In this document: piece by piece, positions 1 through 13,300 of the stretch
How positions within the stretch are numbered: the stretch's first letter is position 1
Layout: each line of letters begins with the position of its first letter
Assembly: GCA_949316235.1 (NCBI GenBank)
Contig: OX438744.1
Coordinates: 33,910,778-33,974,777, forward strand
Source of the DNA: Oegoconia quadripuncta
Taxonomy: Eukaryota > Arthropoda > Insecta > Lepidoptera > Autostichidae
Direction of reading: 5' to 3'
Length of the DNA: 64,000 nt
The notes under the pieces: model-generated
Database searches by the model: none
The model's input: only the letters and a program-made list of their open reading frames with translations
Told to the model about the DNA's origin: nothing
Program-made: the position numbers and the translations under genes

Positions 1-970
1 TCTTATCGCTTTAGCTATCGGTTTTCGATTAGCAAATTTAAGCAATGTCTGGTGCGGTCAGGCTTTGGATGGGTGACCACTATTGGTATTTTCTGTTAAA
101 ATATAACTATACATAATATAGATGGTAAATAAGCATCATGTATCTATAGATTGTTTACAGGTATCAATGCAATAAGGTAACATAGGTGCCACAGTCAGTT
201 GACCTTCACGCATTAGCGTTACCCATGATTGATCTCCTGTGAAATTACCGGATTTGCATTGAGTTTGTTTGTTTTATAGTTATTTACCGATATTATTGTG
301 ATTGAAGATGTATGTTTTTGATACAAATTTTACTTACAAAATTGAATATGTATCTATCACATCTGCGAGAATTATCTTTTACTAGCTTTACGCCCGCGTC
401 TTCGCCTGAGTGACTTTATCGCGGATATGTTTAATTTGTTTATCCCGCCGGAACTACTCACTGTATTCGGAAAAAAACTACCCCATGTAATCCAAGGTAT
501 GTTCTACATATATACCAAATTTTATTTAATCATCCGTTTCGCCGTGTCTGAGGTATAAACGAACAAACATCCATACTTTCGCATTTATAATATTAGTTAT
601 ATAGAAATTCGTAATACTACTCAAATGAAATCGTAAATCGTTAATTGATTCAAGCAAGGTTTGGTTAGTGGTAGCAGTTTTAATGTTCGCCTGTCTGCTT
701 CAAAAGCAACGAAGTTACTTAGATGTCTTTGAGAAAAGAGGTCAGTGCAGCCGATGGACTTTTTGTCGGCCGGACGAAAAAATCCAGATGGATAATGGAA
801 TGTATGGCATTCTATGCAATAACACACGGAGAACAAAATAAACCGACCGACAAAAAGTCCGTCGTCTGCGCTGCTTTCGCAACGACATATAAATAATATA
901 CATACATATTTTTTGTAAATAAATACATATTTAACGAAAATATCCATAACTCTCTGGTACATATGTGCCT
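1..970. other. AT-rich non-coding DNA
   Basis: No coding exon with splice signals is recognisable. The 113-codon minus-strand frame at 621-962 has no recognisable domain and is treated as chance. This stretch lies upstream of the first Cdc14 exon found and may be intergenic or part of its first intron. Confidence 0.5.
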
Positions 971-1288
971 CCTCCGGGGCTCAATGTAAACAACATTGGG
1001 TTTACAATTCGGAGGTCACAGGTTCGATCCCCAGCGGGGTGCATGTTTAAGTACTCGGTTTGGATGGTGGTAGGGCATTTTAAATGTCCGCCTGGCTAGT
1101 TACCACCATCTTATCTAAATCTGCCGTCAAGCAGCAATGTTAATAGCATTGTTGTGTCCCGGTTGTCAGAGATAAGATAGCCAGTCCCCCAAATGTGTAC
1201 TCAGTACGCTTCCACCTTCGACTTCATCTTCACTTAACATCAGGTGTGATTGAGGTCAAGTACGAACCCGTCATGCATAAAAAAAAAC
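971..1288 (+). mobile_element. tRNA-headed SINE, family A, near full length
   Basis: The left end is a tRNA-like head of about 73 bp with an A-box-like stretch (gtggctcaatg type) and a clear B box (ggttcgatccccagc). The body contains 'aagtactcggtttgg' and 'cttatctaaatctgcc', and the right end is an A-rich tail. The same element recurs at 6261, 6772, 12503, 12819, 16755, 32020, 56531 and 62440 in both orientations. A tRNA-derived pol III head, shared body and A-rich tail define a SINE. Confidence 0.85.
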
Positions 1289-1395
1289 ATGTCCTTATTC
1301 ATCGTACAAACATATGTCCCTAGCGGAATTCGAACCCGCGACCTTTTGGTATAGCAGTCAGTTTCTAACCACTACACCAAACAGGTCGTCACACA
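1285..1395 (-). mobile_element. short tRNA-derived repeat, family B
   Basis: Read on the minus strand, it begins with a tRNA-like segment 'ggtgtagtggttagaaactg' and a B box 'gggttcgaattccgc', then runs a short way into 'acgatgaataaggac'. The T-arm-like part has one extra base and no full cloverleaf forms, so this is a SINE head rather than a working tRNA gene. Confidence 0.6.
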
Positions 1396-1910
1396 GCTTA
1401 CATTTAGGACAAATAAACGTTAGCATAAGCAGACCCTCTCGTATTTATAACAATGTCCTTTCGTTAAAAAAGGATGCGTGTTGTTTTACTCTTTTAGAAG
1501 AAAAGGAAAAAATAAATTATGTTTAACATTGATTGTAGTATTGATTACAATAATATCACATCGTACACAAGTTTTGGTACTATTTAATACATAGCTGTTT
1601 TTGGATATAACAATACTGTTCTGCCATCGACTACTGCGACTGTAACACGGAGATTTATATGCTTTGTCATGTTTTATGTTCTACTTTATGGCTTATACTA
1701 TCAAGTCAGCGTTTGTTAGGTTTCATATTCCATTATATTTTAGTATTTCGTTATACTATATAGACACATATTTATCTGTACACTGCAATAAAACTACAGT
1801 CAGATAATGTATACCATCTTTAAACTACTATAAGAACATGTTTCAACCATGTTTTTAACCGATGTATATAAATTATGGAATACAGTATACATCTGTATAT
1901 GGTGCCACTA

Positions 1911-2148
1911 TACTACTTAATATTAACACAACTCTCCATATCAACTACCCAGAAACATCAATTTTTTACTTAATATAATTGTAGTGCTTTCTTAACTAAT
2001 ATTTAAATAGGTACATATCTATCTATTGTAGATATATTGACACACAAATGAATATATAAGTACTACTACTCAGTATTAACACAACTCTCCATATCAACTA
2101 CCCATAAAACATCTATTATTTACTTAATATAATTTTAGTGCTTGCTTC
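1911..2148. repeat. two-copy direct repeat, about 150 bp apart
   Basis: Two copies of about 80 bp share 'ttaacacaactctccatatc' followed by 'aactaccca', then 'cttaatataatt' and 'tagtgctt'. Copies lie near 1918-1992 and 2072-2148 with small differences. This is a local tandem duplication with some divergence. Confidence 0.7.
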
Positions 2149-4184
2149 ATATTGGGATACATATATACATATGTAGTTAGAACAATTTTTATGTTCGTAG
2201 TTATTTTGTAGGTAATTATTGTTATTTCTAGTATATGAAAAAATATATTTCTAAGACGGCGTCAATGTTTAGAGCAATTTTAATGTAGATTGGCTTCGAA
2301 AGATATTTTTTAATTTTTCATTTACTACAAATAATAATAATTACGACTGAACCTAGAAAATATTTTTAACTTTGTTTTTTTTTAAATTTTTTGAAACAGA
2401 ATCTTTAGAAAAATGTTTTGCAATTCTAGTTAATGCTAAAAGAAGTACTTACGTATTAAACCGTAACAGAGTTTGAACGCTATCGTGTTCCCACTTAATT
2501 AACTTAGAGGGATGTCTGTTTTCCGACACCTTGACCTAGTAACCTCTGCACATCTTACAAAAAATCTATTGGTTTACTGTATAAATCCCTTTTTGTGTGT
2601 TACAATTAAAATGCGATTGAATAACGAAAATACAGAATTATTTATTGAACACTTTAATAATAGTGGATAGATAAATCGTTTATTTGTTACTCCAGTCACA
2701 CACTTAAAACTTTATGTATAAGTTTTAAGAGTATTTCTTAAAAAGAACTTCAAAAGTAGGCACTAGGTACAGAACAACTCTGCAGAAGGCCAAATGGGTC
2801 ACAGCTCAGTGTGTGAGATTGTCCAAAGAACACAACATTGATTTTCAACTATTACCTGAAGAGAACCATACGTACTAGTGCAGCATAAATAAATAAAATC
2901 AACTTTGCTGGATTAGTGTAGATGATAATATGAGAATAATATAGATGTAAAAAGTTCAGTGATAGAAATACATCAAATATAAATTATGGAATTTAACAAT
3001 TTATTGAAATTAAGAAATTTAGTAATACCTATAACATTTTTTCTGATGTCCTTGTCCTCATTCCACCATTTTGCAAGGAGACTAAATACTCCAGACACTT
3101 AAACCAATTGTCTAGACTCAAACTAGGCAAAGCTCGTGAAGTTCACTCCAGCTAATAAAAATAAAATTGCTTGTACTAGATAACGGATAAACATACTCTA
3201 TATAATTATTTCAACAAACATCCCATGACCCAGTAACATTTTTAGCACGCCGTTTGAACATTTAAGTTGAAATGTGATCATATATCCTTTTTTCTATCAG
3301 TTACCGTAAGAATAAAGTTAAAATTACCTGAGTACTACAACAGACATCTTTCACTTTTTTTTTGCTAATGTATCTTTCTACTGTAACACTGAAAACTAGT
3401 ACACTTCTATAGATACTTCATTGTTAAAGTGTTGATTTAAATGAAATAATGAGACTTATTTATTTTATCCGACAATGTTGGCTGCAAGATTTTATTGCTG
3501 ACTGTAGAATTACAGTCAATGATAATTATGACAAGTGTAAGACTGTGTTTTGGGCTTTCAAAATTTTATAATTTTCATACCCAATACAGAGCTAATAATG
3601 CCCTCGAAAAGTCTAAAAGCTAATTGTAAATAATACCTAAATTGCCTTAAATACGGTTATTTTTAAAATTATTGATAAAATTGGTCATTTTTTTTACAAT
3701 CGCGACGTCTGGAAAATAGCCTTCATCAAAGATATTTGGGTATTACTTATAATTAGCTTAGCTTTTCAAGTGCAGGTCAGAGCGATTTTTTAATCAACAT
3801 CAAAAAAGAGGAGATTCTCAATTCGGTCGTTCGCATGTTTTTTGATTTCTTCTGTATTTATAAAGAAATCTTAATTTATCCTATGAGGGCGTCACTGGAC
3901 GGAATAAACCCTTTTAAATAATCTGTGCTAAATCACAAATTGTTTTAAAAAGGTTTGTTGTTATTTAAAAGCATTTAGCATACAGCTTGAAGTTTTAATA
4001 GTTCGGATGGGTTGAAAAAGCAGGCGGTCCACATAAATAGCTGGTAATTTCCTATTCAAGCTGTAAGTCACGCGAGTGTCGGGCGACCTTCGTTACGTCA
4101 GTGTACCTATGCAAGTTTTGGGTGTGGCCCAAGGACGAGTGGTCGCGATTTGGGTGACTGCTTATTGTATTCACACTTCCACGC
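2149..4184. other. AT-rich non-coding DNA
   Basis: Nothing gene-like is seen on either strand. There is no frame of useful length and no tRNA, LINE or SINE signature. Confidence 0.5.
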
Positions 4185-4345
4185 TAATATTACAAATGCG
4201 TAAGTGTGTCTGTTTGTTACTTGATCACCACTAAACCTGAGTATTGAAATTTGGAAGATAAGTAGTCTGGGACCTGGATGTTATCGAAGTTTGAGTTGAG
4301 TTCGCGATAAATTAATTACATGCGGGCAAAGCCACGGGGCGAGGC
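4185..4345 (+). mobile_element. Helitron-like dispersed repeat, degraded
   Basis: It begins 'ctaatattacaaatgcgtaag' in part and ends in a 'gcgggcaaagccacggggcg' stretch. This is the same layout as the better copies at 48580 and 60628. These look like non-autonomous Helitron-like units common in Lepidoptera; the family assignment is inferred from memory of the pattern. Confidence 0.45.
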
Positions 4346-4928
4346 AAGCTTTCAGTAGTTTTGCGGAACATTTACATTTCAAGATACCTACTTATCTACT
4401 TGCGAATTGTAACGGAGGTAATTTTGTTATGATTTAATCAGCAGCAGCATTAATATGAAAATCAGTAGCTTTGCCGAGTCCCTCATCTCAACTTTGTCCT
4501 CTTTCTAATAAAATCTTAGTTTGTTAGTAATTTTTTTGATGATCTTTTTATTTATTTAAGAAGACCAAACCTTCTGACATGGACCGTCAGACACTTGAAC
4601 CGTTTGCACGAAAGTGGAGGGTAGGTGCAATAATTATAGTCGCTTAGAGCGAACGTCCAAGTTGGCTGAAGTTAACTGGGGTTTTCACTGAAGTTCAGGG
4701 TTCAGCAGGCATACATCCACCTTCGCATTGCACTAAGTGTTGTGTATAATACAATATTACAGAGTGGGACTTCACAGTAATGTGGAATTATTTCTCTTAG
4801 ATGCGTTGTGACTTAGATGACTAACTTAAAACTTCAAACTTCAAGCATTTATTTCTATGTAAGATACATGATATCATTTGTTGAATGTCAATTTAAAACT
4901 ATTGGCAATAAAAATAGGGATTAACCCT

Positions 4929-4996
4929 AACCATGTCTCGGTCAGTCAGTATGTCCAAGTGTCTATTTGGATATACTGACTGACCGAGACATGGTT
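4929..4996. repeat. 28-bp stem, 12-nt loop hairpin
   Basis: The arms at 4929-4956 and 4969-4996 are complementary over 28 bp, with one position (G opposite T) pairing only as wobble in RNA. The loop is 12 nt. The stem core is 'tgtctcggtcagtcagtat'. It has the size of a microRNA precursor, but also of a small MITE remnant; nothing else in the window matches it. Confidence 0.8.
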
Positions 4997-5194
4997 TTTA
5001 TTCTTATTGGAGTCTTCCTAGTGTGGATAAAGGCGTGACATTCGCAAGAACGTAGTAGTGCTCAAGTGAATTCGGCGTAATTGCTTGTTCAAACTGCAAT
5101 ATCCGGTCAAGTCTAGCCCACGCGGTCAAGCTTAAAACGTACAAGGGCAAGCTCTATCCCTTGCAAAGAAACTTTGCAAGGCCTGTTCGGATAT

Positions 5195-5430
5195 ACAGGG
5201 TGAAGTTGAATTTGTTTTATTTTCATCAACTATGGTGACGCCACTCTTGATTACGAACAACTTTTTCCAAGGAACCATTTTCGATTACCCATACAAAGTA
5301 AACCATTCTGAAACTACCTTTAGCATGGAAGTCCAACAATTTTCGGCTGAATTCGGCTATGGTTCCTAGTGGAAAGTTGCTCGTAATCAGGAGTAGAGTC
5401 ACCAGTAAACAGGGTTAAATTTCGCCCTGT
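5195..5430 (-). mobile_element. MITE family 1, copy 1 (long terminal inverted repeats)
   Basis: It starts 'acagggtgaa' and ends 'aaatttcgccctgt', so the ends are inverted repeats. The similarity between ends continues inward ('ggtgacgccactc' against its complement 'gagtagagtcacc'). The copy at 9522-9786 matches it in the opposite orientation over its whole length, showing a mobile unit without coding capacity. Confidence 0.8.
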
Positions 5431-6260
5431 ATTAGTTCAAAGTTTAGCTCCTTGGTAACTTCAGGCCATTTTCAACAAATTGCCTGGTGGTGGTTTAGTT
5501 ATTTGAACTGCAGGCTCCGGTGCTATAAAACTGTGTATAAAACTGTCTTGGGTAATAGTTCACCAATCTACTATACTAAGATATTAAATACATGCAGTGA
5601 TCAAACGGATGTGCACTTTGATTCCATTGCTAAGTTCTACAAGGCAGCTTTGGATTCTCTAACACACTAAAATCTTAAATTAATTAGAGAACTTCTGAAG
5701 TGTGAATTAATTAGTTGTTATAAATATATATTGTTAGTGCATGTGGTGTTTACCTGTCGGTATCAGTTTACTTAATGTGTATTTACATGTCTTGGTGAAA
5801 ACTATTGTTGGTAAACCTTGAAAATAAAAATAAAATTCCATACTATCGGTGCTAGCTAGTATACAGTGCTATCGGGTACCATTACACGTAGCAATGTATT
5901 ATCAACTGTACATTTCTAAGCCGAACATAAAAAACGTATGAATAATAAATGATTTCTAATTCAGTATCTATTATTGATTCAAATCATTTTATTTGTTTGT
6001 CTAGACGTAGGCCATTTCAGTTTACCTTAACGAATCACATGATTGGTTGAATTGAACAGAGTCATATTGTACATAAAGAGAGTAATAGTTGTCTAGCATA
6101 GTCTAATATTAGAATCTCAGATATTTAGCATCTGTTATACCTTATGTGTGGTGAACTTTATACATCTGAAACATTTAGTTTATGAAGAGCATCTAATAAT
6201 AGGTTAAGGATCAAAGACGTTATGTTGACGTAATAAAATGTCATGGTAACCTTTACCCAA
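5431..6260. other. non-coding DNA
   Basis: The 72-codon frame at 5452-5670 lacks recognisable domains. No other structure is seen. Confidence 0.45.
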
Positions 6261-6582
6261 TTTTTTTTATGCACAGTGGGTTAGCAACCTCAATCTCACC
6301 TGATGTTAAGTGAAGATATCGACGGTGAAAGCCTACTGACCCGGAAACCCCCTCTTATTTGGGGGACTGGATATCTTATCTCTGACAATCGGAACACAAC
6401 AATGCTATTAATATTGCTGTTTGGTGGCAAACTTAGATAAGAAGGTGGTAGCTAGCTAGGCGGACATTTAAAATGCCCTACAACCAACCAAACCGAGTAC
6501 TAAACATATACCCCGCTGGTGATTGAACCCGCGACCTCCGATTTGTAAACCCTATGTGGTTTACATTGAGCCACAGAGGCGG
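6261..6582 (-). mobile_element. SINE family A, near full length, minus
   Basis: Poly-T at the left is the complement of the A tail, and the right end holds the tRNA-like head with the B box seen as 'ggtgattgaacccgcgacc'. It is oriented opposite to the nearby copy at 6772, only 190 bp away. Confidence 0.85.
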
Positions 6583-6771
6583 TCAAAAATTAAAACAATG
6601 ATAGACTAAAACCACAGAATTAATTACTTTATTAAACTTCGAATGGGAGTTACTGAATTGCCAAGGTTTGATAGTTTAAAAGTGCGTGTTCGAAACTTCT
6701 CAATTTAAAAAAACTTCGAACTTATACATTGCTTGGCTGGTAAGACAAATATAGGGTGGAGGGTTTTAACC

Positions 6772-6995
6772 GCCTCCGTGGCTCAATGTATACAACATTG
6801 GGTTTACGATTCGGAGGTCGCGGGTTCGATCCCCAGCGGGGTACATGTTTAAGTACTCGGTTTGGTTGGTGGTAGGGCATTTTAAATGTCCGCCTGGCTA
6901 GCTACCACTATCTTATCTAAATCTGCCGCCAAGCAGCAATGTAATAGCATGGTGTGATTGAGGACAAGGAAGAACACGTCGTGCATAAGAAAAAA
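6772..6995 (+). mobile_element. SINE family A with internal deletion
   Basis: The head 'cgcctccgtggctcaatg' and B box are intact. The body then jumps from the 'agcagcaatgtaatagca' region directly to 'tggtgtgattgagg', missing roughly 120 bp present in the other copies. The A-rich tail follows. Confidence 0.8.
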
Positions 6996-7149
6996 GTTCG
7001 TATTTTTCGCCGGATTTTTCGAACGTCTCTGTGTTAGAGTATCAAAACCACAGACATTAATATAAGAGAGTATAAACATTCATATACATAGACATCAGTA
7101 AGCTACTTCTATAGCTCTATTTTGAATTAAATATATTAAGAGTAGGTAG

Positions 7150-7231
7150 TATGGGTGATATGAATGAAAAGGGCGTGAATGATGAGGTAATAGATAGGAA
7201 GAGAAAGACGTACTGCGCTGACCCCAAATAA
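7150..7231 (+). pseudogene. LINE reverse-transcriptase C-terminal remnant
   Basis: A short frame ends in KRKTYCADPK followed by a stop. A related, damaged terminus ([15 protein letters not shown]) lies at 10590-10690. Such (C/R)ADPK endings are typical of the last residues of a non-LTR retrotransposon polyprotein in insects; only this 3' scrap remains. Confidence 0.55.
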
Positions 7232-7259
7232 ATTGGGATTAGGCAAGAAGAGTAGGTAG

Positions 7260-9521
7260 TATAACCATGTTGTAATCAGATAAACCAGATAATTGTAGGC
7301 TTTCTAGACGTTTCTTCATACCTCAAAGCCTAAACATGTCTGATACTTTAGTATGGAAACAGGCTACGCTATTTAATTTATTTGTCCGGTCTGTTCATAC
7401 TTTTAAGTCTGTGATCAAAACTCAAAGCGTTTATTTTTTATATAGGATACTGTAACTTAATGAATGTTTTTAAAGGGTGTTATGGTTAGGAAGAAGACGC
7501 GACAAGTCTTCACAACGAAAGAACAAGTTTGTGTGTGTGTAGGTATGTTTGTTACGTCTTCACGCCTAAACGGCTGGAAGGATTTGGAGGAAATTCGGTT
7601 GGTAGACAGATTAGGGCCCGGATTAACATATAGGCATTTTTTTTGCTGAACCGATTTTGATTAAATCTTCCACGCAGACGAAGTCGCGGGCGGAAAGCCA
7701 GTCGTCAAAATTGGCAAGACAAATTCCGTAAGGTTCTACTTCCTATCTCCGGAGTGCATCATCAGATCCTAACCAAAATTGATAAACCATACCTATCGAA
7801 AAAAAACAATTATCAAATAAAAAATACATACAGACGAACAATAGATCATCCTCGTTTTTTTGGAGTAATTTAAAAAATAAACTTAATAAGATTATGATTA
7901 AAATAAAACAAGATATCCTAAGTGTGGTTCCACTTGGTGGTGGTGGTGGTGGAGTATCCACATGATATCCAGCTAACACTACACCTTACCCATCTTGTTC
8001 CATAGCAAACAACCAAAGAATCGAATTGCTAAAACCTAGTACTTCTGCTAATCTTCAAGCTGTTTAATTTATCTATAAAGAAAACCTTAATCCCGCCTAC
8101 GTTCAAACGAGATAGCACTTTATACATGTACCGCGTCCACTTGTGTAAACTGCTTAGAAAAAGCTTTTACCCGCGAGGCTGACGGTGCCTTATTACCACT
8201 TCGCATGCAACTGTGAAATTTTTCTCAGGGCGTGCACTCTACAGACCGTGTAATATTGTTTTTATTCATGAGTCTTAATCTATTTGCGGAACTATTTATT
8301 ATTTTGAAAGTAGACTTTATACTGTAATTGTGACATACTTTTAATAAAATGTGTAATCCATGTTAATAACTCACTGGTTCATGGTTCTGCATGCGGTGCA
8401 AGGCCCCAAGTTTGATCTTACAATAGCATACTGTGCACTAGTCTGCTATGCACTGACAAGATGATAATGGTCTCGAGCAGTCGCTGGATGCAGGACTTCT
8501 AATGAATAATAAATATAAATAAAGGTTTATCCATCACAAAAAAAAACAGCATACATGAGAATCGAGAACCACAGTATTGTGATGAATGGGTAGGGACTCA
8601 GCAGTATTGCTAGTTTTCAGTCCCCCCCTGCAGAGTAGTTGCTGCCACCAAAGGAAGTATGGGCGACTTTCCAGTGGCTATAAATTTTTTTATACTTAGG
8701 CGTGGCGTGAAATTAATTAAAATGTAAGAACCCAAGAGGCCCCATCTGTCAGCGCCATCTTTCGAACCACTTTGAACTACTTTACTACGTGATCAGAAAA
8801 TCGTCCATTTCAACAAAAAAGTAGATTGTCTCTTTCTATAGATGTTTTTGAAACAACTAAGGCATCATGCACATCGAGCCCATAAGTATAGACTAGTGAG
8901 GGACAGTAGTGTCAATTCCCAATAATCTGCGATCACCTGCCCAACGTGATGATTAGGGCAAATCCTCCCATGAAATCGATGCAAGTTGGTGCTGTGTTTA
9001 ATAACTACGTATAGATAAATATTAGGTAGTTATTTTGACAATGGGACTACTTAAAAGATGACTCTCAGTCCTTTTTCCTTCGAGACTGTTGAAGATGATT
9101 AGACCGGGAAACCTTTACTTCTCCCTGAATATTTATGGTTTTTACGTTTAGTATTTTAGTGTACGTAATTTACACGGGTAAGGTCAAACCCAACTGCATA
9201 AAATTATAGCAGTTTAAGAAGCAACAGTACACAGCATTTGAATTTCAAATAGGTAGCCTTATGTTTTATGTTTCTCGCGTGGAGTTTGTGACTTTCAAGT
9301 AGCGTATGTAGGGTAAAATTTACTGACGAACTTGATTAAGATAAGTTTATATTTAAAGAGTAACAGATACAAAGTTGACCTTTAACCCAAATGGGGTGTT
9401 CAGAGATATCCAAAACATTAGCGTTTGGGTGTTCCAAATATATAAACATCCACGATCCACCTTTCGAAATATGCAGAAATGCACATGTGGTGAACCCATC
9501 TCAGTTAAAACGTGCAAGTAT
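7260..9521. other. non-coding DNA
   Basis: It contains low-complexity tracts and a degraded Helitron-like end near 7650-7710 ('gcgggcggaaagc'). No exon with splice signals is recognised. Confidence 0.45.
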
Positions 9522-9786
9522 ACAGGGTGAATTTGAATACGTGTAATTCCCATTAACTGGTGACGCCACTCCTGATTATGAACAACTTTCGACTAGGAGC
9601 CATAGCCGAATTCAGCCGAAAATTGTTGGACTTCCGTACTAAAGGTGGTTTTAGAATGGTTGACTTGGTATGGGTAATCGAAATTTTTTTGATTGAATTC
9701 GACTATGGTGTCGGGTGAAAAGTGGTTCGTAATTTGCAGTGGAACCACCAGTAAATAGGTATTACACGATTTAAATTTCACCCTGT
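9522..9786 (+). mobile_element. MITE family 1, copy 2
   Basis: The ends are 'acagggtgaatttga' and 'aaatttcaccctgt'. Its interior ('gccgaattcagccgaaaatt' and onward) is the reverse complement of the copy at 5195-5430, so the two copies are inserted in opposite orientation 4.3 kb apart. Confidence 0.8.
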
Positions 9787-10098
9787 TTAGATGTTTTTTT
9801 TTTGGTAGAAAGTTCCATATTTTACGACACCCACAGGACGAGACGGATTGGTTCTATTCGTTTTACATGCCGAAACCACTCAGTACTCTTTATTATATTT
9901 TGTTCTAAATAACTACTTTTTTTTTTGCTAACTATCCGCTAGAGGCGCTGCACATTTCTTCATACAAATCGTCACGTAAACGTGAACGCGGTAGTAAAGT
10001 TAAGTCGAAACAAAACTCACACTCCGCCCTCTGCTTTGCAATTAAAGATATACCGTGAGTGTTTAATATCAAAAATCTTATATCTCCCTCTCTTCCAG

Positions 10099-10358
10099 AC
10101 CGACTGTACTTCGCTACCCTAAAGACCGGCTACAAACCGAAACCGACCCGCAACAGCAAATACTTCCACATCGAAGATCAGATCGTGTACGAGAGCTTCT
10201 ACTTTGACTTCGGGCCATACCACCTCTGCCATCTGCACCAGTTCTGCAACCGTCTCCGCGATGAGCTCGAGAGGAATCCTAAAAAGAAGATCGTCTTCTA
10301 CACAAGCAACAATGAAACCCTTCGACTCAACGCCGCTTATCTCATCGGGAGCTATCAG
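10099..10358 (+). CDS. Cdc14: Cdc14 exon 1 in window (N-terminal DSP domain)
   Basis: The acceptor 'ctcttccag' precedes 10099, and the first two bases complete an Asp codon begun in a missing exon. The text opens [16 protein letters not shown], matching the DRLYFATL start of the Cdc14 N-terminal domain, and passes through [10 protein letters not shown] and [10 protein letters not shown]. The donor is 'cag|gtaatt' at phase 0. The in-frame Met at 10059 lies in the intron and is not the start. Confidence 0.95.
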
Positions 10359-13300
10359 GTAATTTCTCTCGAGTAGATAATATCAAAATTGTGCCGTGTT
10401 GTTCGGTTGGAAATATTTGTTCCTATAAATGTAAAGGACTGTATATGATATAACTATAATTATTAAACTACATTTGAGGGTTGATTTGGCGGCCACTGGA
10501 CGTGGCGACGACGTGTTGTTACCACATCATTTTATCGCCTTGATAATACAAAAGAAGAAGACAAGAAGGTGTGGGTAGGCAGCGTGATGGATTATATGTG
10601 TGAAAGGGGTGAGTACGGAGATGATGGCTGATAGAGGAGAGTGGAAGAGGAAAACATGTTGTGCCGACCCCACCTAGAGTGGGATAAGGAAAGGAAGATG
10701 ATCAGTGATTATCAAAAAAATTACTTTAAATTCGATGAAATATTGTCATGTCCTGATGAACGGTCATGAGAAGAGTATAATGACGCTCAAATGAATCAAA
10801 GAGTAGTTAATTGCAGAAAGCGTAATTTTTTAAATTAGCATATCTACAATTATATATAATGTGATCGATACAGCATTGCATACAAAACTAAAATGTTAAA
10901 GTGAACAGTGTGAATCTGGAAAACTAAAGATCTATACAATTGATGGATAGAATCAAATCCTCTTTATTGCACAATTAACAAAAGCTACATGAAGAATACA
11001 GCGTACATCATTAATCGCACAAAAAGACGGCCTTATCGCTAACAGTGATGTCTTCCATGCAAATCTTAGGGCAAAGATACAAGCTACCAGTAGATGAGGT
11101 GCAGAAATACAAGTGCAAGGCTCCAGTTACCTCTGCACTAAGGGTTTTGACATGGTAGACTAAGCAGGCTAATCGTTGATTAATATCTAAGGAGCCGCCG
11201 AATGACGTTTATGTTCGATCTCATACTATAGTGATTTAAAATAGTACCGAGTCAATAAATAAATATTTCCGACAGTTACACCAATTGTCCAGTCCCGCAA
11301 AGCGTGTACTTGGATACTAGATAACTGATAAACATTTATAAACAATCGGAATAAATGTCGTATTCATGACAACAACATTTACCTTTAGCACAGAATAGGT
11401 AACAGTTACCTTTAGCCTTTAGCGAGGTTTGAACTCGTTTGGTTTCCAAGGCAGCTGGACCTACGGCCGTCAATATTAAACTTGTACTTGGGTCCTGATA
11501 GCAGCAGTCATCCGAACAGCCAAAGCATGGAACTCCCTTCCGGCGTCAGCCTTTCCTGAATCCTACAACCTTGGGATCTTCAAGAGCAGAGTGAATAGGC
11601 TTTTACTGGGATCGCGTGCTTCATCTTCGACCACATCGTCACTTTCCATCAGGTGAGATTATGGTCAAACGCGAATCCAGTCAATCATAAGAAAAAAGCA
11701 TATCTAATATTATTGATGGGCAGTAGCGTATTTATTTATTAAGCTTTTATTATGAAATCGATTACATGATCTTATGTTTGTGGGAGCTCGAGTCTCACAA
11801 AAAGATATGTTACCTAGTCCCAATTTGGACGTAATCATATGCATTGAATAATCATTTACAGAGGAATTACAGGTTCTCTAACAAATTTTTTTTAGTAGTT
11901 TGGCGAATCTGCTTTTTTGGGCTCATAATTATGGTGTCTTTTGATCTCGTCCTTTTGGCGTATAAAGTCTACTTTATCAGAAAGTATACAATATCAAAAT
12001 CAGCAGGCAATCTTTAGAGTAGCAATAACGAAACGCTTCGGCTTATCGCCGCGAATCGTATTAGACGTCATCATGACGTAATAGGTTCTTAACTTGTAGG
12101 TTTCAGTTTCTTAGGCCAAGGGCATTCAGTGGGGGGCTTAGTCGGTTGACCATGGACAGGAAATTGTTACATAATAATTTTTCTTAAATTACCTTTCAAA
12201 TTTGACAAATGTTCATAGCCTTGATTTCAATATGTAATAAACCAAGTCGGGTTTCGTGTAATGAGGACCTTTCGGAGTTTTACTGCAGTTCTAAAAGTAC
12301 TTAATACGTAATCAGTTACTTATAGATTTTGACAATTGCATTAACTTATTTCTGCCTAAATCTGGCGTCAAACAATTATACCTAAACTGCAAAACTATGT
12401 TTGTTTAATAGCTTTCTTCTTATAAAAACTAATCCAAGGTAGTTACCTTTTTACCAATGTTTATGATTTGTCAATGAATCAATCATTCAAAAACGCTTTA
12501 TTGTTTTTTTTTATGCACAATGAGTTCGTACTTGACCCATCACACCTGATGTTAAGTGAAGATGAGGTTGAAAGTGGAAGCGTACTGACCCGGAAACACC
12601 AACACATTTGGGGGAATGCTATTAACATTGCTGTTTGGCGGCAGATTTAAATAAGATGGTGGTAGCTAGCCAGGCGGATAATTAAAATGCCCTACTACCA
12701 ACCATATATAAAGATATTATATAAAGATTTTTATATTTCCTTAGAGGACAGTAATTTTAAAGTTTTTCGAAAATATTTATAAAACCAAAGTTTTTTTTAC
12801 ACACAACGTACATTATTTAGTACGCGGTTTGGTTTGTGGTAAGTCATTTTCAAATACCTGCCATATACCACCATCCTGTCTATGTCCCTCACCAAGCAGC
12901 AATGTAGATAAAATTGTTATATGCCCGCTGTTTGAGATAAGATTGCTAGTCAGCCAATTAAGTTAGAGAATTCGGGTGAGTGCGCTTCCACCTTCGGCCT
13001 CATATTCACTTAACTTCACTGTTCTTTCTAAAAGGTCAGTCATTGAAAAGATTTGCAGTTTAAAATGATTAAAAACTCACTTCTTGTATGATAAGCAATA
13101 CAAATAATGTTCGAAGTCTCTTAATGTTTGTTAATAGGAAATCCTGTTTCATCAACTGAACAACTCATATCGCATTTGCTGTAAACGTCGCATTAAAGCA
13201 GGAGCAGTAAGCAATTGAGGTTAATCGTCAATCGAGCACTGCACACAGTTAACTATAACGATAACATACTTCTCAACGATAACATGTCTTCTATAGATTT

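Noticed and set aside
1318..1392. tRNA gene
   Set aside because: The B box has an extra base, no full cloverleaf forms and it continues into repeat sequence; it is a SINE head. The same holds for the heads at 971, 6772, 36440 and 56531.
10059..10098. Start codon of Cdc14 at the Met at 10059
   Set aside because: The acceptor 'ctcttccag' at 10098 and homology beginning at DRLYFATL show that the upstream codons are intron.
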